Origin: T3Sed10-241 sp036796255
GTDB lineage: Bacteria > Bacteroidota > Bacteroidia > Flavobacteriales_D > Cryomorphaceae
Assembly (NCBI GenBank): GCA_036796255.1
Contig: DAIRDH010000014.1
Span: 1 to 64,000 of the forward strand
DNA: 64,000 nt
Direction of reading: 5' to 3'
The notes under the pieces are model-generated. The model did not search any database, was not told where the DNA came from, and was given only the letters and a program-made list of their open reading frames with translations. Below are positions 8,627 to 16,970 of this stretch, piece after piece. The position numbers and the translations under genes are program-made. The first letter of the stretch is position 1. Each line of letters starts with the position of its first letter.

Positions 8627-10372
8627 ATGTCCAGATTGTCAATCTTTCCATTGGTTTTAGTTTTGGTCCTTTCATGCACCAATCCACAACACGACCTCCT
8701 TATCACCAACGTCAATGTGATTGACGTGGCCACCGGTGAAGTGCTCCCCAACCGCACCCTAGCCATTGATGGAGATGAAATCACGGCCATTTACACCAAG
8801 TCCATTAAACCCGGCAAGCAAACCGTGGTGGTGGATGGCGCCGGTAAGTATTTGATTCCAGGGTTGTGGGATATGCACGTGCACAACAATTGGAACTATG
8901 ATGATACCAATGAGCTCCTGCTGGCAAATGGGGTGACGGGCGCCAGAGAAATGTGGGGTGATATGGGCATCAAAAGGAAGATGGAGGAGGAAAGATCAGC
9001 TGGAAAGCCAATCATAGACATTTACACAGCCGGGGTCATCATTGATGGTGCTCCGCAAATTTGGCCGGGTTCTGATGAAGTGACTGACCCCGCTGATGCG
9101 GCTGCACTGGTGCGTTGCCAGATCGAACAGGGTGCCGATTTCATCAAAATTTATTCCCGCCTCGACAGTGCCTGCTTTTACGCCATCGCTGAGACTGCCA
9201 AAGAACTCGGTGTACCTTTCGCAGGGCACGTGCCCGTGCGTGTCCCCATTGCCGATGCCACCGCCGCTGGCATGCACACCATGGAGCACCTCTACGGCCT
9301 GGAGCAGCTTGCTGCCCACGATACCATTGTGGCACAGAGCAATGAAATGCGAAAGTCTGGCAAGTATGTGGAAGGTTTATACCACATCCTGACCCATATT
9401 GATACCATGCGTCTTGACCACGCTGTTGCTGAACTCGTAAAAACCAGCACCTGGTTTTCGCCCACTATGGTCACAGCAAGGGGATTTTATTTTGAATATG
9501 ATTCGGCCTTCACTGCCGATCCACACGTGCAGTACTTACCCGGACATCTCATTTCAGGCTGGTACCCTGCACGACAATTTGGCCCTAAACCCGACAGCAC
9601 TGCCCTGGCGCAGCGCATGGCCTTGTGGCAATTGAATCTTGCCATTCTTCGCTCACTGGTGCGCAATGGCGCGTCGATTGTTTCCGGTACCGACTTTCCC
9701 AATTCATGGTCATTTCCCGGTTTCAGCATGCACGATGAATTGGAAATTTATGTGCAAGCCGGTATGACACCTTTGCAGGCGCTGCAAAGTGCTACGCTGA
9801 ATCCATCTATGGTGATGGGCAATGAAAAAATCGGTGGCATAGAGAAAGGCAAGTTGGCAAGTCTGGTTTTGCTGAACAGCAATCCGCTGGACGATATCAA
9901 TGCCCTGCGCCACATCGAGTCCGTCATTCTCCACGGAAGCGTATATGACCGCAATGCCCTGGACTCCATGCTGGCGAATGCGAAGCGACGCGCTTCTTTA
10001 CCCGGTGCTGACCAGCTTATCGAAACACTCCGGGACAATGGCCAGCTATCCGCATCTCTTCATATGCTCGAAACCCGAATAGACAGCCTTTCTGCGCACT
10101 ACTGCCTCACTGATTTGGAATGGGAAATCAACCGCCTTGGCTACAGCCTCCTCGCCGACAGTGCATTTGCGGAAGCGCAAGAAGTCTTCGCGCTCAACAC
10201 CCGTATGTACCCCCACAGCCAAAACGCATGGGACAGCTATGGCGACTCCTTTTTGCAAGTGGGCGATACCGCTACTGCGATTACTTGGTGGCAAAAGGCC
10301 GTCGACATCTACCCCTGCAGCCAGGCTGTGCAAAAAAGGTTCGCAGCAATAAAACCCCAAAAACTGATTTGA
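8627..10372 (+). CDS. Amidohydrolase lipoprotein, tandem paralogue
   Basis: A 581-residue paralogue of the preceding protein. The first 80 mature residues are nearly the same (HDLLITN, NVIDVATGEVLPNRT, KQTVVVDG). It has a lipobox at Cys17 (VLSC) and an amidohydrolase domain with HxH in DMHVHNN, Lys in DFIKIYS, His in AGHVPVR and MEHLYG, and Asp in SGTDFP. The C-terminal part has two TPR-like helix pairs (SLLADSAFAEAQEVF and QVGDTATAITWWQKAVDIYP). Divergence is strongest in the middle, in the loops around the active site, which suggests a different substrate from its twin. It ends the rightward cluster; the next gene is convergent. Confidence 0.88.
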   Translation: MSRLSIFPLVLVLVLSCTNPQHDLLITNVNVIDVATGEVLPNRTLAIDGDEITAIYTKSIKPGKQTVVVDGAGKYLIPGLWDMHVHNNWNYDDTNELLLANGVTGAREMWGDMGIKRKMEEERSAGKPIIDIYTAGVIIDGAPQIWPGSDEVTDPADAAALVRCQIEQGADFIKIYSRLDSACFYAIAETAKELGVPFAGHVPVRVPIADATAAGMHTMEHLYGLEQLAAHDTIVAQSNEMRKSGKYVEGLYHILTHIDTMRLDHAVAELVKTSTWFSPTMVTARGFYFEYDSAFTADPHVQYLPGHLISGWYPARQFGPKPDSTALAQRMALWQLNLAILRSLVRNGASIVSGTDFPNSWSFPGFSMHDELEIYVQAGMTPLQALQSATLNPSMVMGNEKIGGIEKGKLASLVLLNSNPLDDINALRHIESVILHGSVYDRNALDSMLANAKRRASLPGADQLIETLRDNGQLSASLHMLETRIDSLSAHYCLTDLEWEINRLGYSLLADSAFAEAQEVFALNTRMYPHSQNAWDSYGDSFLQVGDTATAITWWQKAVDIYPCSQAVQKRFAAIKPQKLI

Positions 10373-10743
10373 CCCCGGTTTGGAAATCTTAGTTTTTGAA
10401 ACAGGGGTATGTTGTTTTACACAAAACTTGAATACAAAAATGCTTTTTGCAAAAAGCATTTTCAGCTTTTGATTTCTGCAAAGAGCAATACCAAGTCCCC
10501 CAAATACCCGATTCCCCCGAAGCAACCCTCGCGCTCGACATCCTGGGTGGCAGCGGGCAGCGCATCCCTTTGTGGCTCTTTGGGATGCTGTACTGACCAA
10601 GGCCTTTATCGAGCCTGGGGCCTCGTGGACCACCGGAATGTTTAATTTTTTACGAAAAGGACAATCGACGTAGCCAGAATCATCGGACAGGTTGAGACTG
10701 TCTTTGTCTTACCCACTAGACGCGGAAACAATCGTACAGCGTT
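10373..10743. other. Intergenic region between convergent genes
   Basis: Besides the palindrome at 10437-10462, it holds a weaker inverted repeat (gcatccc...gggatgc, about 10562-10588). A stretch at about 10510-10592 reads in one + frame as LALDILGGSGQRIPLW and ends in a stop; it looks gene-like but has no start and I cannot assign it. It may be a remnant of a lost gene. No RNA gene seen. Confidence 0.4.
10437..10462. terminator. Palindromic hairpin, possible bidirectional terminator
   Basis: A perfect palindrome of 26 bases (arms aaaatgcttttt / aaaaagcatttt) about 65 bases after the stop of the second amidohydrolase. It is AT-rich with A and T flanks, so it could work as a terminator for the rightward cluster. 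The stem is weak in GC and the loop is minimal, hence moderate confidence. Confidence 0.45.
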
Positions 10744-13206
10744 TTAACGTGAATCGCGCACCAAGGTGAGCGCACCTGAATAGTTCAGAATAGCCCGGTC
10801 TTGCCTCAAGTCATTGCGGTAGCAGAGCACGTAATAATAGACTCCCTCCGAAGCTTCGGATCCATTGCTCAGCCTGCCATCCCATCCCAGGTCAGCTTGA
10901 AGAGTCGTGAAAATTTCAGTCCCCCACCGATTGAATATCTTCAGGAGGTAATGCGTGCTTTCACAGTGTATTCGGGGAAGGAAGGTGTCATTTCGCCCAT
11001 CGGCATTGGGGCTGAAAATATTGGGAACTTCAGCATCGCACTTGCAATCCTCCAAGTCCACAAAAACCGTTTCATTGATGAGGCCACACTCGTTGCTGGC
11101 AATGATTTCCCAGAGGCCTTCACCCACTGTGGCCGGATTTTCCGAAGGGGGATCGAGCCATAGCACATCGGCATTGGGGGAGTTGATGAATATTTCAGTG
11201 CTTTCACCATCACATACTGAATATTCTTCCGGTAGTACAAAGGGCAAAAAAAGGTCGAAAACTTGGGTGCTTTTGCTGCCTATGCAACCTAAGCTGTCAG
11301 TTAGGTTCACGGTGTATGTACCGGCTTCACTCACATGTATAGCTGAGAGCGTATCGCCTGTACTCCAAAGCCAAGAGCCGAGCCCTTCAGCTTCTACACG
11401 AATGGTATCATCAGGACATAGACCGATGGCAGCGGGCAGCTCAATTGGCGGAAAGGGGAAAGGAATGTAATTTATTTGCGCATCAATGCTACAGCCTGTG
11501 ATGAGGTTGGTGGCAGTCAAGGTGTAAGCGCCAATTTGATTGGTTTCAAGTGTGGTGCCTTCGGCCTGTCCCGCCCATTGGTAAGTGTAAAATGGTCTGG
11601 TGGTATCGGGAGCGAGCGTTACGGTTTCGCCCGGACAGGCATTGATTTGATCGGCCAATTCTAGAAATACAATGCCAGGCCTTACCACCACGGTGTCACG
11701 GCTGTTGGGACATTGGTTTTCATAGGAAACGTAGTACACCCCTGGTTCAGTAACGGTAAATGTAGATTGAACCGATCCGTCCTGCCACAATCCGGGAAAG
11801 CTTATTCCGGGATCGAGCACTGTGGTATCACCTTGGCAGAGCCTCAGTGAATCACCGATGAATATGGCCAGGTTTTCGTAAGATACAGGTTCACTTTGAG
11901 CGTTCGAACCCAATGACATGGTAATGGCATCAAGGGGCTGCAATGCCAGGTAATTGGCCCATACGGGGGTGGTGGATTCAATGGTGGTCAATTCGTTGAT
12001 CGCTCCCAGCTCCACCCTGGCAGCCCAAGCCTGGGGAGTACTGTTGGAACCAATCCATCCATTTACTGAATTGCCATTGACCAGCACGCCTGAAGTGTCT
12101 GCATTGGGCAATGCGAGATGCAAGACATTGAAGGAAGTTATTGGATTATAGCCGGTTACGGGCATATCACTGTTAGAACGAAACTTATGTATAGTGTTGC
12201 CCCGGCTGAGTGGTTCAAGCAGACGCATGCTGGTAATGCCTTTGTCAAAAGGGGCACCGCAGCCAACATTCGGGTTGATTTGTGCGACGCTCACTGGGGC
12301 CGAGCTGGTTAAAATACCGAAATCTGATTTATACGAACATTTATCACAACTTGTGTCTAATACGAATGAGCCAAGGCAACCAAAGCTAACCGTTGTATTC
12401 GGTTCCAGCGTAACAATAACCAAGCCCTCAATATTGGGAGAGATCGTAGTGATTATGGGGTGTGCAGTACCCCAAAGCGAGGTGGGCAACATCTGCTCGA
12501 ACATGTAGCCACCTGCATCACATCCGCTTGGAAAACTCATGAACTCTCCCCCTGCAAAAACTGCAAAGGGTACATCGTTAGCACTAGTGATTTTGGTATC
12601 TACCGTATTTTGAAATGAGCCAAGGCTAATCACTTCCCCTTCATTTAAAGTGAGGTTGATAGGGGTGCCAGTTGGGCCAAAAGGGGTAGCAGAGCTCGGC
12701 AGTATGGTGATTTCGGTATTGTCCTGTACTGCAATGATGTTGTACTGTGATGGATCGTTGAGGGAAACTGGCGTGCGGTAGTTTACCACAATATATTCGC
12801 TTCCGAGAGAGCTGATAGGGAGCACAGGAGTGCCTTCACTTCTGCGGTTCCGAAATTGGTATGCTTGCACACGAATCGGAGCTGTGGATGTGATTTTAAA
12901 GCTTCGCTGCTCTGCAACAAATAAATTGTTTTGGTTGAGATATGAGTTGGGAAAAGATACCACCCCTACCTCATCCGCACTTACATCAATGGTCTGCGAT
13001 TGAAACTGCGCGTTGCCGGGCGCGCTGAATATTACTGTTACTGTAGCGTCCTCTAATGCGAAAATGGAAAAATTGGTGGTTGGCTGAGGGTTACCTGGAC
13101 CGAAATTGCGCAGAAATGCAATCGTGAAATCAGTGCCTACGTGTTGCGCGGAGGTACCCGTGGTAACGCCGATTAAAGCAAGTGCCAGTAAAATTCTGGA
13201 ATACAT
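10744..13206 (-). CDS. T9SS type B sorted surface protein with IgGFc-binding-like N-terminus
   Basis: An 820-residue secreted protein. A signal peptide (cleavage after about TSAQ, residue 20) is followed by a region of about 440 residues resembling the IgGFc-binding N-terminal domain of Bacteroidota surface proteins (GTDFTIAFLRNF, then SITSTAPIRVQAYQFRN-like strands). Next come several PKD/Ig-like repeats of 80-90 residues, each with GxYxV and a Cys pair (LCQGDTTVL, ACPGETVTL, LCPDDTIRV, VCDGESTEI). The C-terminus (PNIFSPNADGRNDTFLP, FNRWGTEIF, WDG, GVYYYVL) is the gliding-motility-associated type B T9SS sorting domain. The protein should be exported through T9SS and held at or released from the cell surface. 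It is convergent with the amidohydrolases and divergent from the gene at 13879. Confidence 0.9.
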   Translation of the reverse strand: MYSRILLALALIGVTTGTSAQHVGTDFTIAFLRNFGPGNPQPTTNFSIFALEDATVTVIFSAPGNAQFQSQTIDVSADEVGVVSFPNSYLNQNNLFVAEQRSFKITSTAPIRVQAYQFRNRRSEGTPVLPISSLGSEYIVVNYRTPVSLNDPSQYNIIAVQDNTEITILPSSATPFGPTGTPINLTLNEGEVISLGSFQNTVDTKITSANDVPFAVFAGGEFMSFPSGCDAGGYMFEQMLPTSLWGTAHPIITTISPNIEGLVIVTLEPNTTVSFGCLGSFVLDTSCDKCSYKSDFGILTSSAPVSVAQINPNVGCGAPFDKGITSMRLLEPLSRGNTIHKFRSNSDMPVTGYNPITSFNVLHLALPNADTSGVLVNGNSVNGWIGSNSTPQAWAARVELGAINELTTIESTTPVWANYLALQPLDAITMSLGSNAQSEPVSYENLAIFIGDSLRLCQGDTTVLDPGISFPGLWQDGSVQSTFTVTEPGVYYVSYENQCPNSRDTVVVRPGIVFLELADQINACPGETVTLAPDTTRPFYTYQWAGQAEGTTLETNQIGAYTLTATNLITGCSIDAQINYIPFPFPPIELPAAIGLCPDDTIRVEAEGLGSWLWSTGDTLSAIHVSEAGTYTVNLTDSLGCIGSKSTQVFDLFLPFVLPEEYSVCDGESTEIFINSPNADVLWLDPPSENPATVGEGLWEIIASNECGLINETVFVDLEDCKCDAEVPNIFSPNADGRNDTFLPRIHCESTHYLLKIFNRWGTEIFTTLQADLGWDGRLSNGSEASEGVYYYVLCYRNDLRQDRAILNYSGALTLVRDSR

Positions 13207-13878
13207 GATGTTGGAGGTGGTTGATTAGATTATAATCTCTGGCCATGAGCGAAACAAAAATTGTGCGTTTTTGTTTTGGCGCTCCATCAGATGGGATGGC
13301 ATAGAATACAATCTGGCTGAAGTGTTTTAGAACATAGATACAAAGATGAATGAACAAGAGCTTTGGCTCAATGCACTATCCCTTCCTGTTGAAACCTCGC
13401 AGTTATTCCAGGCCTCACACTTTAGTCGTATAGTAAAATTGAAGAGATATGTGGACTTGCTTGTCTGATCAGACAGCAAGGTCTTTTCAAAGCCGGTATC
13501 ATATTTTTTGACTTCGAATTTTGAATGTCTCTTCACATTCAGCTCGAATCAAGTCGTCATACGTTCCATAAGGGCAAAGGCAATCTAAGCGGAAATCGAT
13601 ATAATGAGGGATACAAAAGTCCATTTTGCATGGATAATCTTAACATTTCTGCAATTCCAATAGACCCCCTTCCGTGAATGCCACATGAATTATTCCAAAG
13701 CGAACAGAAAATAAAGGCTTAATATGAGATTATGGGCGTGCTTGACGCCGCGGAACAGAGCCGGGTGAGCTGAGGAAAATAGAAGTACTTCATGTTTCTG
13801 CTAAAAATGTACTTTTAGCGGCTTTGCCAAAGTAAAGTGCAGCCCAATGGCGTTGAATAAGCATCTCTGAACACCTTT
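13207..13878. other. Long intergenic region between divergent T9SS cargo genes
   Basis: 672 bases without a supported gene. It must carry the promoters of the leftward (13206) and rightward (13879) genes. On the - strand a near-consensus box CATCTTTG lies at about 13341-13348. A small inverted repeat, gctaaaa/ttttagc, lies at about 13800-13819. Short open frames here lack start context and family-like sequence. No RNA gene seen. Confidence 0.45.
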
Positions 13879-16008
13879 ATGATCCAGAAATTTCTCCTTT
13901 TTGCAGCTTGCAGCCTCGCAGCCCTCTCAACTTTTGCCAACCATATCGCCGGGGGTGACTTTACAGTGCGCCATTTGCAAGGAAATAATTTTGAAGCAAA
14001 ACTGGTCCTTTATCGGGATTGCGAGGGCAATATGGTTATGGACAATTTGATAAACATAGCGGTTTATGATGCTGTGACCAACAGTGCCATGACCAATCTT
14101 AATTTCGCGATGAGCTCCCCTGTGATAGACACTATTCATTTGGGCAATTCATTTTTTGAGACCGGACTTTGTGTGAGTAGCATTACCTATTCTCAAGTCA
14201 TAACCCTGCCCGATCATCCAAATGGTTACTACATGTCATAGGAGCGGTGCTGCCGCAATGCACTCTCGCTTAATGTGGAAGGTGCGGATCAGGGCATGGC
14301 TTTTACGCTGGAAGTACCTGACCCGGCTTTGGAAAATTCTAGTCCTGAATTTATTCCTTATCCGGCCGAATACTTTTTATGCATAAACGATCTGAGTGAA
14401 ATCAGTTTTGCTGCCACCGATACCGATGGAGACTCTTTGGTTTATTTACTCATTGACCCTCTGAAGGGTGCGGGAACCAGCATCTTTCAGCCTATTGTTC
14501 CATCAGGAGCGTTGCCGCGCCCGTATCCGTCCCTCACCTGGAATTCGGGTTACGGCCCCAGCGATGCGGTAGGGGGAGATACACCACTTGCGCTGAATGT
14601 TGAAACTGGAATGGCTTTAGCCCAGCCCAATACCCAAGGCTTCTATACCCTCGCTGTAATGGTGGAGGAATACCGCAATGGCGAGAAGATAGGTTTTGTA
14701 ATTAGAGAGGTACAGCTGCCAGCGCTCGTATGTACCCTGCCTCCCCCTTTAGAAATTGCCACAGCCACGGGCGACACCATTTTTGATGTGCTTGCCAATA
14801 TGCAGTTCGGTTTAGATCTCGAAATTACCAACCCCAACATGACCGACACTTTGGTGGTAAGTGCTACGGCAGATTTCCTTGTGGGAAATGGCGATCCTAT
14901 ACTCATTCCTCCAAGTGATGAATTGCTAATAAATCTAAGTGAAGCATTTTATTTTTCCCCTTTGTGTGAGCATATAAGCGCTGATCCGCACATGGTATCA
15001 ATCCATGCGTCTTCAGGTAATTTTATTGCCACAAAGAACATTTTTATCAATGTACAAAATGAAATTGATGAGCCGACCTTTCTCGCCCATCCCTTGGCCG
15101 ATGGCAGCCTAGGAATAAGCATAGACCTTTATGACCCCTCCACCTGGTGTTTTGATTTTGTTTTCCAAGATCCAAATATGGCAGATAGTCTTTCTGTAAT
15201 TCCTTCCGCTGATATTTTTTCCAATAGCAATGTTTCTGCCGCACTGCCCAGTATGTCGCAAGGCAGCGCAACGCTTCCATTTTGTTGGGATGTGCTGTGC
15301 AGTGAGGTTGTGGAAGAACCTTATTTGATCGATTTTGAAGTGCTTACTACCAATTGTGGGGTTGAAGAAACGCTCAATGTAACTGTGCCTGTCCATGTCG
15401 TGGTTGCTGAAGATGAACCCACAGCATTTGCCAATATGGGCAGTGTTTACAATTTCGTTTTTAACTCAGCCGAATCATGGTGCATTCCGGTTGAAGTGAC
15501 TGACAGCAACCTTTTTGACAGCCTTTATGTGACTGCCGGATCGGAGCTATTTTCCCTTTCGGAAAATCCGGCAACATTTGAGTCACTCGAAGGATTTGGA
15601 AATGTGGAAGGAGAACTCTGCTGGACGCCAACATTAGAAGATATCCGGGAAGAGCCCTACGTGATTAACTTCACAGCTTACGCCAATAGCTGCCAAACGG
15701 ATGAATTTGTTTCTAAAACGGTGGAATTTTACATTTTGCCTCAGGACAGCATTTTGAGCAGCAGCTCAGCCAATCCGATGCATTTTGAACTGTATCCCAA
15801 TCCCACCATCAATACTGTGAAAATGAGCCACAGGGGCGGGAGAGGTGGCCAATACGCCATCTATGACCTCTCAGGCCGGCTCCAACTTATCGGCAATTGC
15901 ATTGGCAATGCAACGGAAATTGATTTGGGCCATTTGCCTAAGGGATTGTACATGTTGCGCTATACCTCTTCTGGGCGAGAAGCGTCGGCAAAGCTTATGG
16001 TGCAATAA
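13879..16008 (+). pseudogene. T9SS type A sorted surface protein interrupted by in-frame amber codon
   Basis: A single reading frame from ATG 13879 to the stop at 16008 is interrupted only by TAG at 14239-14241 (codon 121). Residues 1-120 hold a signal peptide (cleavage about FANH) and the Bacteroidota motif HIAGGDFTV...LVLYRDCEGN. Right after the TAG the frame continues ERCCRNALS, which belongs to the same conserved domain (YY[x]SWERCCRN-type), so the codon most likely was TGG (Trp) or a Tyr codon before one substitution. The rest has about four repeats of 100 residues and ends in a type A T9SS sorting domain (FELYPNPT, YDLSGRL, LPKGLYMLRY, KLMVQ). No frameshift is present. A recent nonsense mutation, a sequencing error or stop readthrough are all possible; an internal GTG at 14275 would lack a signal peptide. 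Confidence 0.85.
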
Positions 16009-16133
16009 TGCTTCTTGAATTCAGTAGTCTGTGGGAGCTAGCTATAAATCGAGAAATCAGAATTTCTACTATTGCGCAAGCTTCCCGCTTTGATATTGAT
16101 TTTCCATCTCCATTAGGGTTTTGTCTGAGCTGT

Positions 16134-16197
16134 TTAACCTTCAACATCAACGAATTACCAATCACTACCTCATTGTAGGCAAAAGCCCAAAATAGGA
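16134..16197 (-). pseudogene. Decayed copy of the copA 3' end
   Basis: Read on the - strand, this stretch encodes LLFWAFAYN directly joined to EVVIGNSLMLKVKQLR. The intact copA C-terminus (16984-17121) has LFWAFAYN, then 25 further residues, then VVIGNSLRLKVKRLR. The DNA matches closely in two blocks (16134-16168 with 16984-17018; 16168-16195 with 17094-17121), so the copy has lost about 75 bases between them and also its stop. It lies on the far side of the hepT/mntA pair from copA and in the same orientation. It is a remnant, not a working gene. Confidence 0.75.
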
Positions 16198-16243
16198 GTG
16201 CACAAATTGGGCTCACGAATGCGGTGAGGAAGGCCCAGGAGCT

Positions 16244-16582
16244 TTAAGTATTCTTTATTTGCGACAGTTTTCGCACAAGCTGATCAACATCCGCATGGAT
16301 GATTTCCCAAACGATTTCGTAGTCAATTCCCATGTAGTCGTGCACTATTCTGTTTCGAAAACCCCGCAATCTATTCCAGGGTACTTCGGGATGTTTGGCT
16401 TTGAAGCTCATTTCAACATGATTCGCAGCTTCTCCAACTATTTCAAAATTTCTGATAACCGCATCCTTGGTTTTTTCATCAAGCATGAACACGTCGAAAG
16501 TCATGCCCTGAGTGTAATTCAGTATTTTGTGGGCTGAATCGAGCATGTCGGCGATAAGCAAATAATTGGAGCGTTTAGACAT
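16244..16582 (-). CDS. hepT: HepT-like toxin (DUF86 RNase-fold)
   Basis: A 112-residue protein of the HepT/DUF86 family, HEPN superfamily. The HEPN active-site motif Rx4HxY is present as RNRIVHDY (Arg76, His81, Tyr83). Family members are toxins with RNase-type folds and are neutralised by the partner MntA nucleotidyltransferase, which AMPylates the Tyr of this motif. The start overlaps the end of mntA by 8 bases, the usual antitoxin-first gene order, so translation is probably coupled. The pair sits between copA and a decayed copA 3' end, suggesting recent acquisition. Confidence 0.88.
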   Translation of the reverse strand: MSKRSNYLLIADMLDSAHKILNYTQGMTFDVFMLDEKTKDAVIRNFEIVGEAANHVEMSFKAKHPEVPWNRLRGFRNRIVHDYMGIDYEIVWEIIHADVDQLVRKLSQIKNT

Positions 16583-16865
16583 AAATCAACTCATCCTTGA
16601 TGGCATTGAGGTATCCTTCTTTCACCCCTTTCCGGGAAACGAGATCTACTTTCAGCCCCAGATGAGCTTCAAGTTCATCGGCCAGGTCAATAAATCGGAT
16701 ACCTATGCGGCCATTGAAAGCAATCAAAAGATCCACGTCGCTGCCATCCTGTTGCTCGTCACGTGCGTAGGATCCAAAAAGCGCAAGGCTGTCAATGGGA
16801 TATTTTTCCATCAGGTTCGACTTGATGGCCCTCAATTGCTCAATGATATGCGAAGCGCTGTGCAT
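16575..16865 (-). CDS. mntA: MntA-like nucleotidyltransferase antitoxin
   Basis: A 96-residue minimal nucleotidyltransferase. It has the family motif GSx10DxD: Gly31-Ser32 (FGSYARDE) and Asp43/Asp45 (GSDVDLL), with a further acidic residue in KVDLVS near 74. Members of this family inactivate the HepT toxin by transferring AMP to its active-site Tyr. Length and motif spacing are normal, and all catalytic residues seem intact, so the module may be active. It is transcribed first, from an exact TAnnTTTG box 7 bases upstream of its ATG. Confidence 0.88.
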   Translation of the reverse strand: MHSASHIIEQLRAIKSNLMEKYPIDSLALFGSYARDEQQDGSDVDLLIAFNGRIGIRFIDLADELEAHLGLKVDLVSRKGVKEGYLNAIKDELIYV

Positions 16866-16872
16866 GGTTCTT

Positions 16873-16880
16873 CAAAGATA
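16873..16880 (-). promoter_or_regulatory. -7 promoter box of the mntA-hepT pair
   Basis: On the - strand this reads TATCTTTG, an exact TAnnTTTG match, 7 bases before the mntA start. A TTG lies only 14 bases further upstream, shorter than the usual 17-23. The transcript would have almost no leader. Confidence 0.55.
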
Positions 16881-16970
16881 GCAGAATGAGTTGACAATTT
16901 AAATAGCCATCAGTGGCTTGCAGTATCAGCAATGATTTTCCAAATGTGAGAAAAGGTGTGCGCTCAAACA

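Noticed and set aside
10046..10633. Leftward open frame of 195 codons at the end of the second amidohydrolase
   Set aside because: Mostly antisense to the amidohydrolase tail; Cys- and Arg-rich, without recognisable motif.
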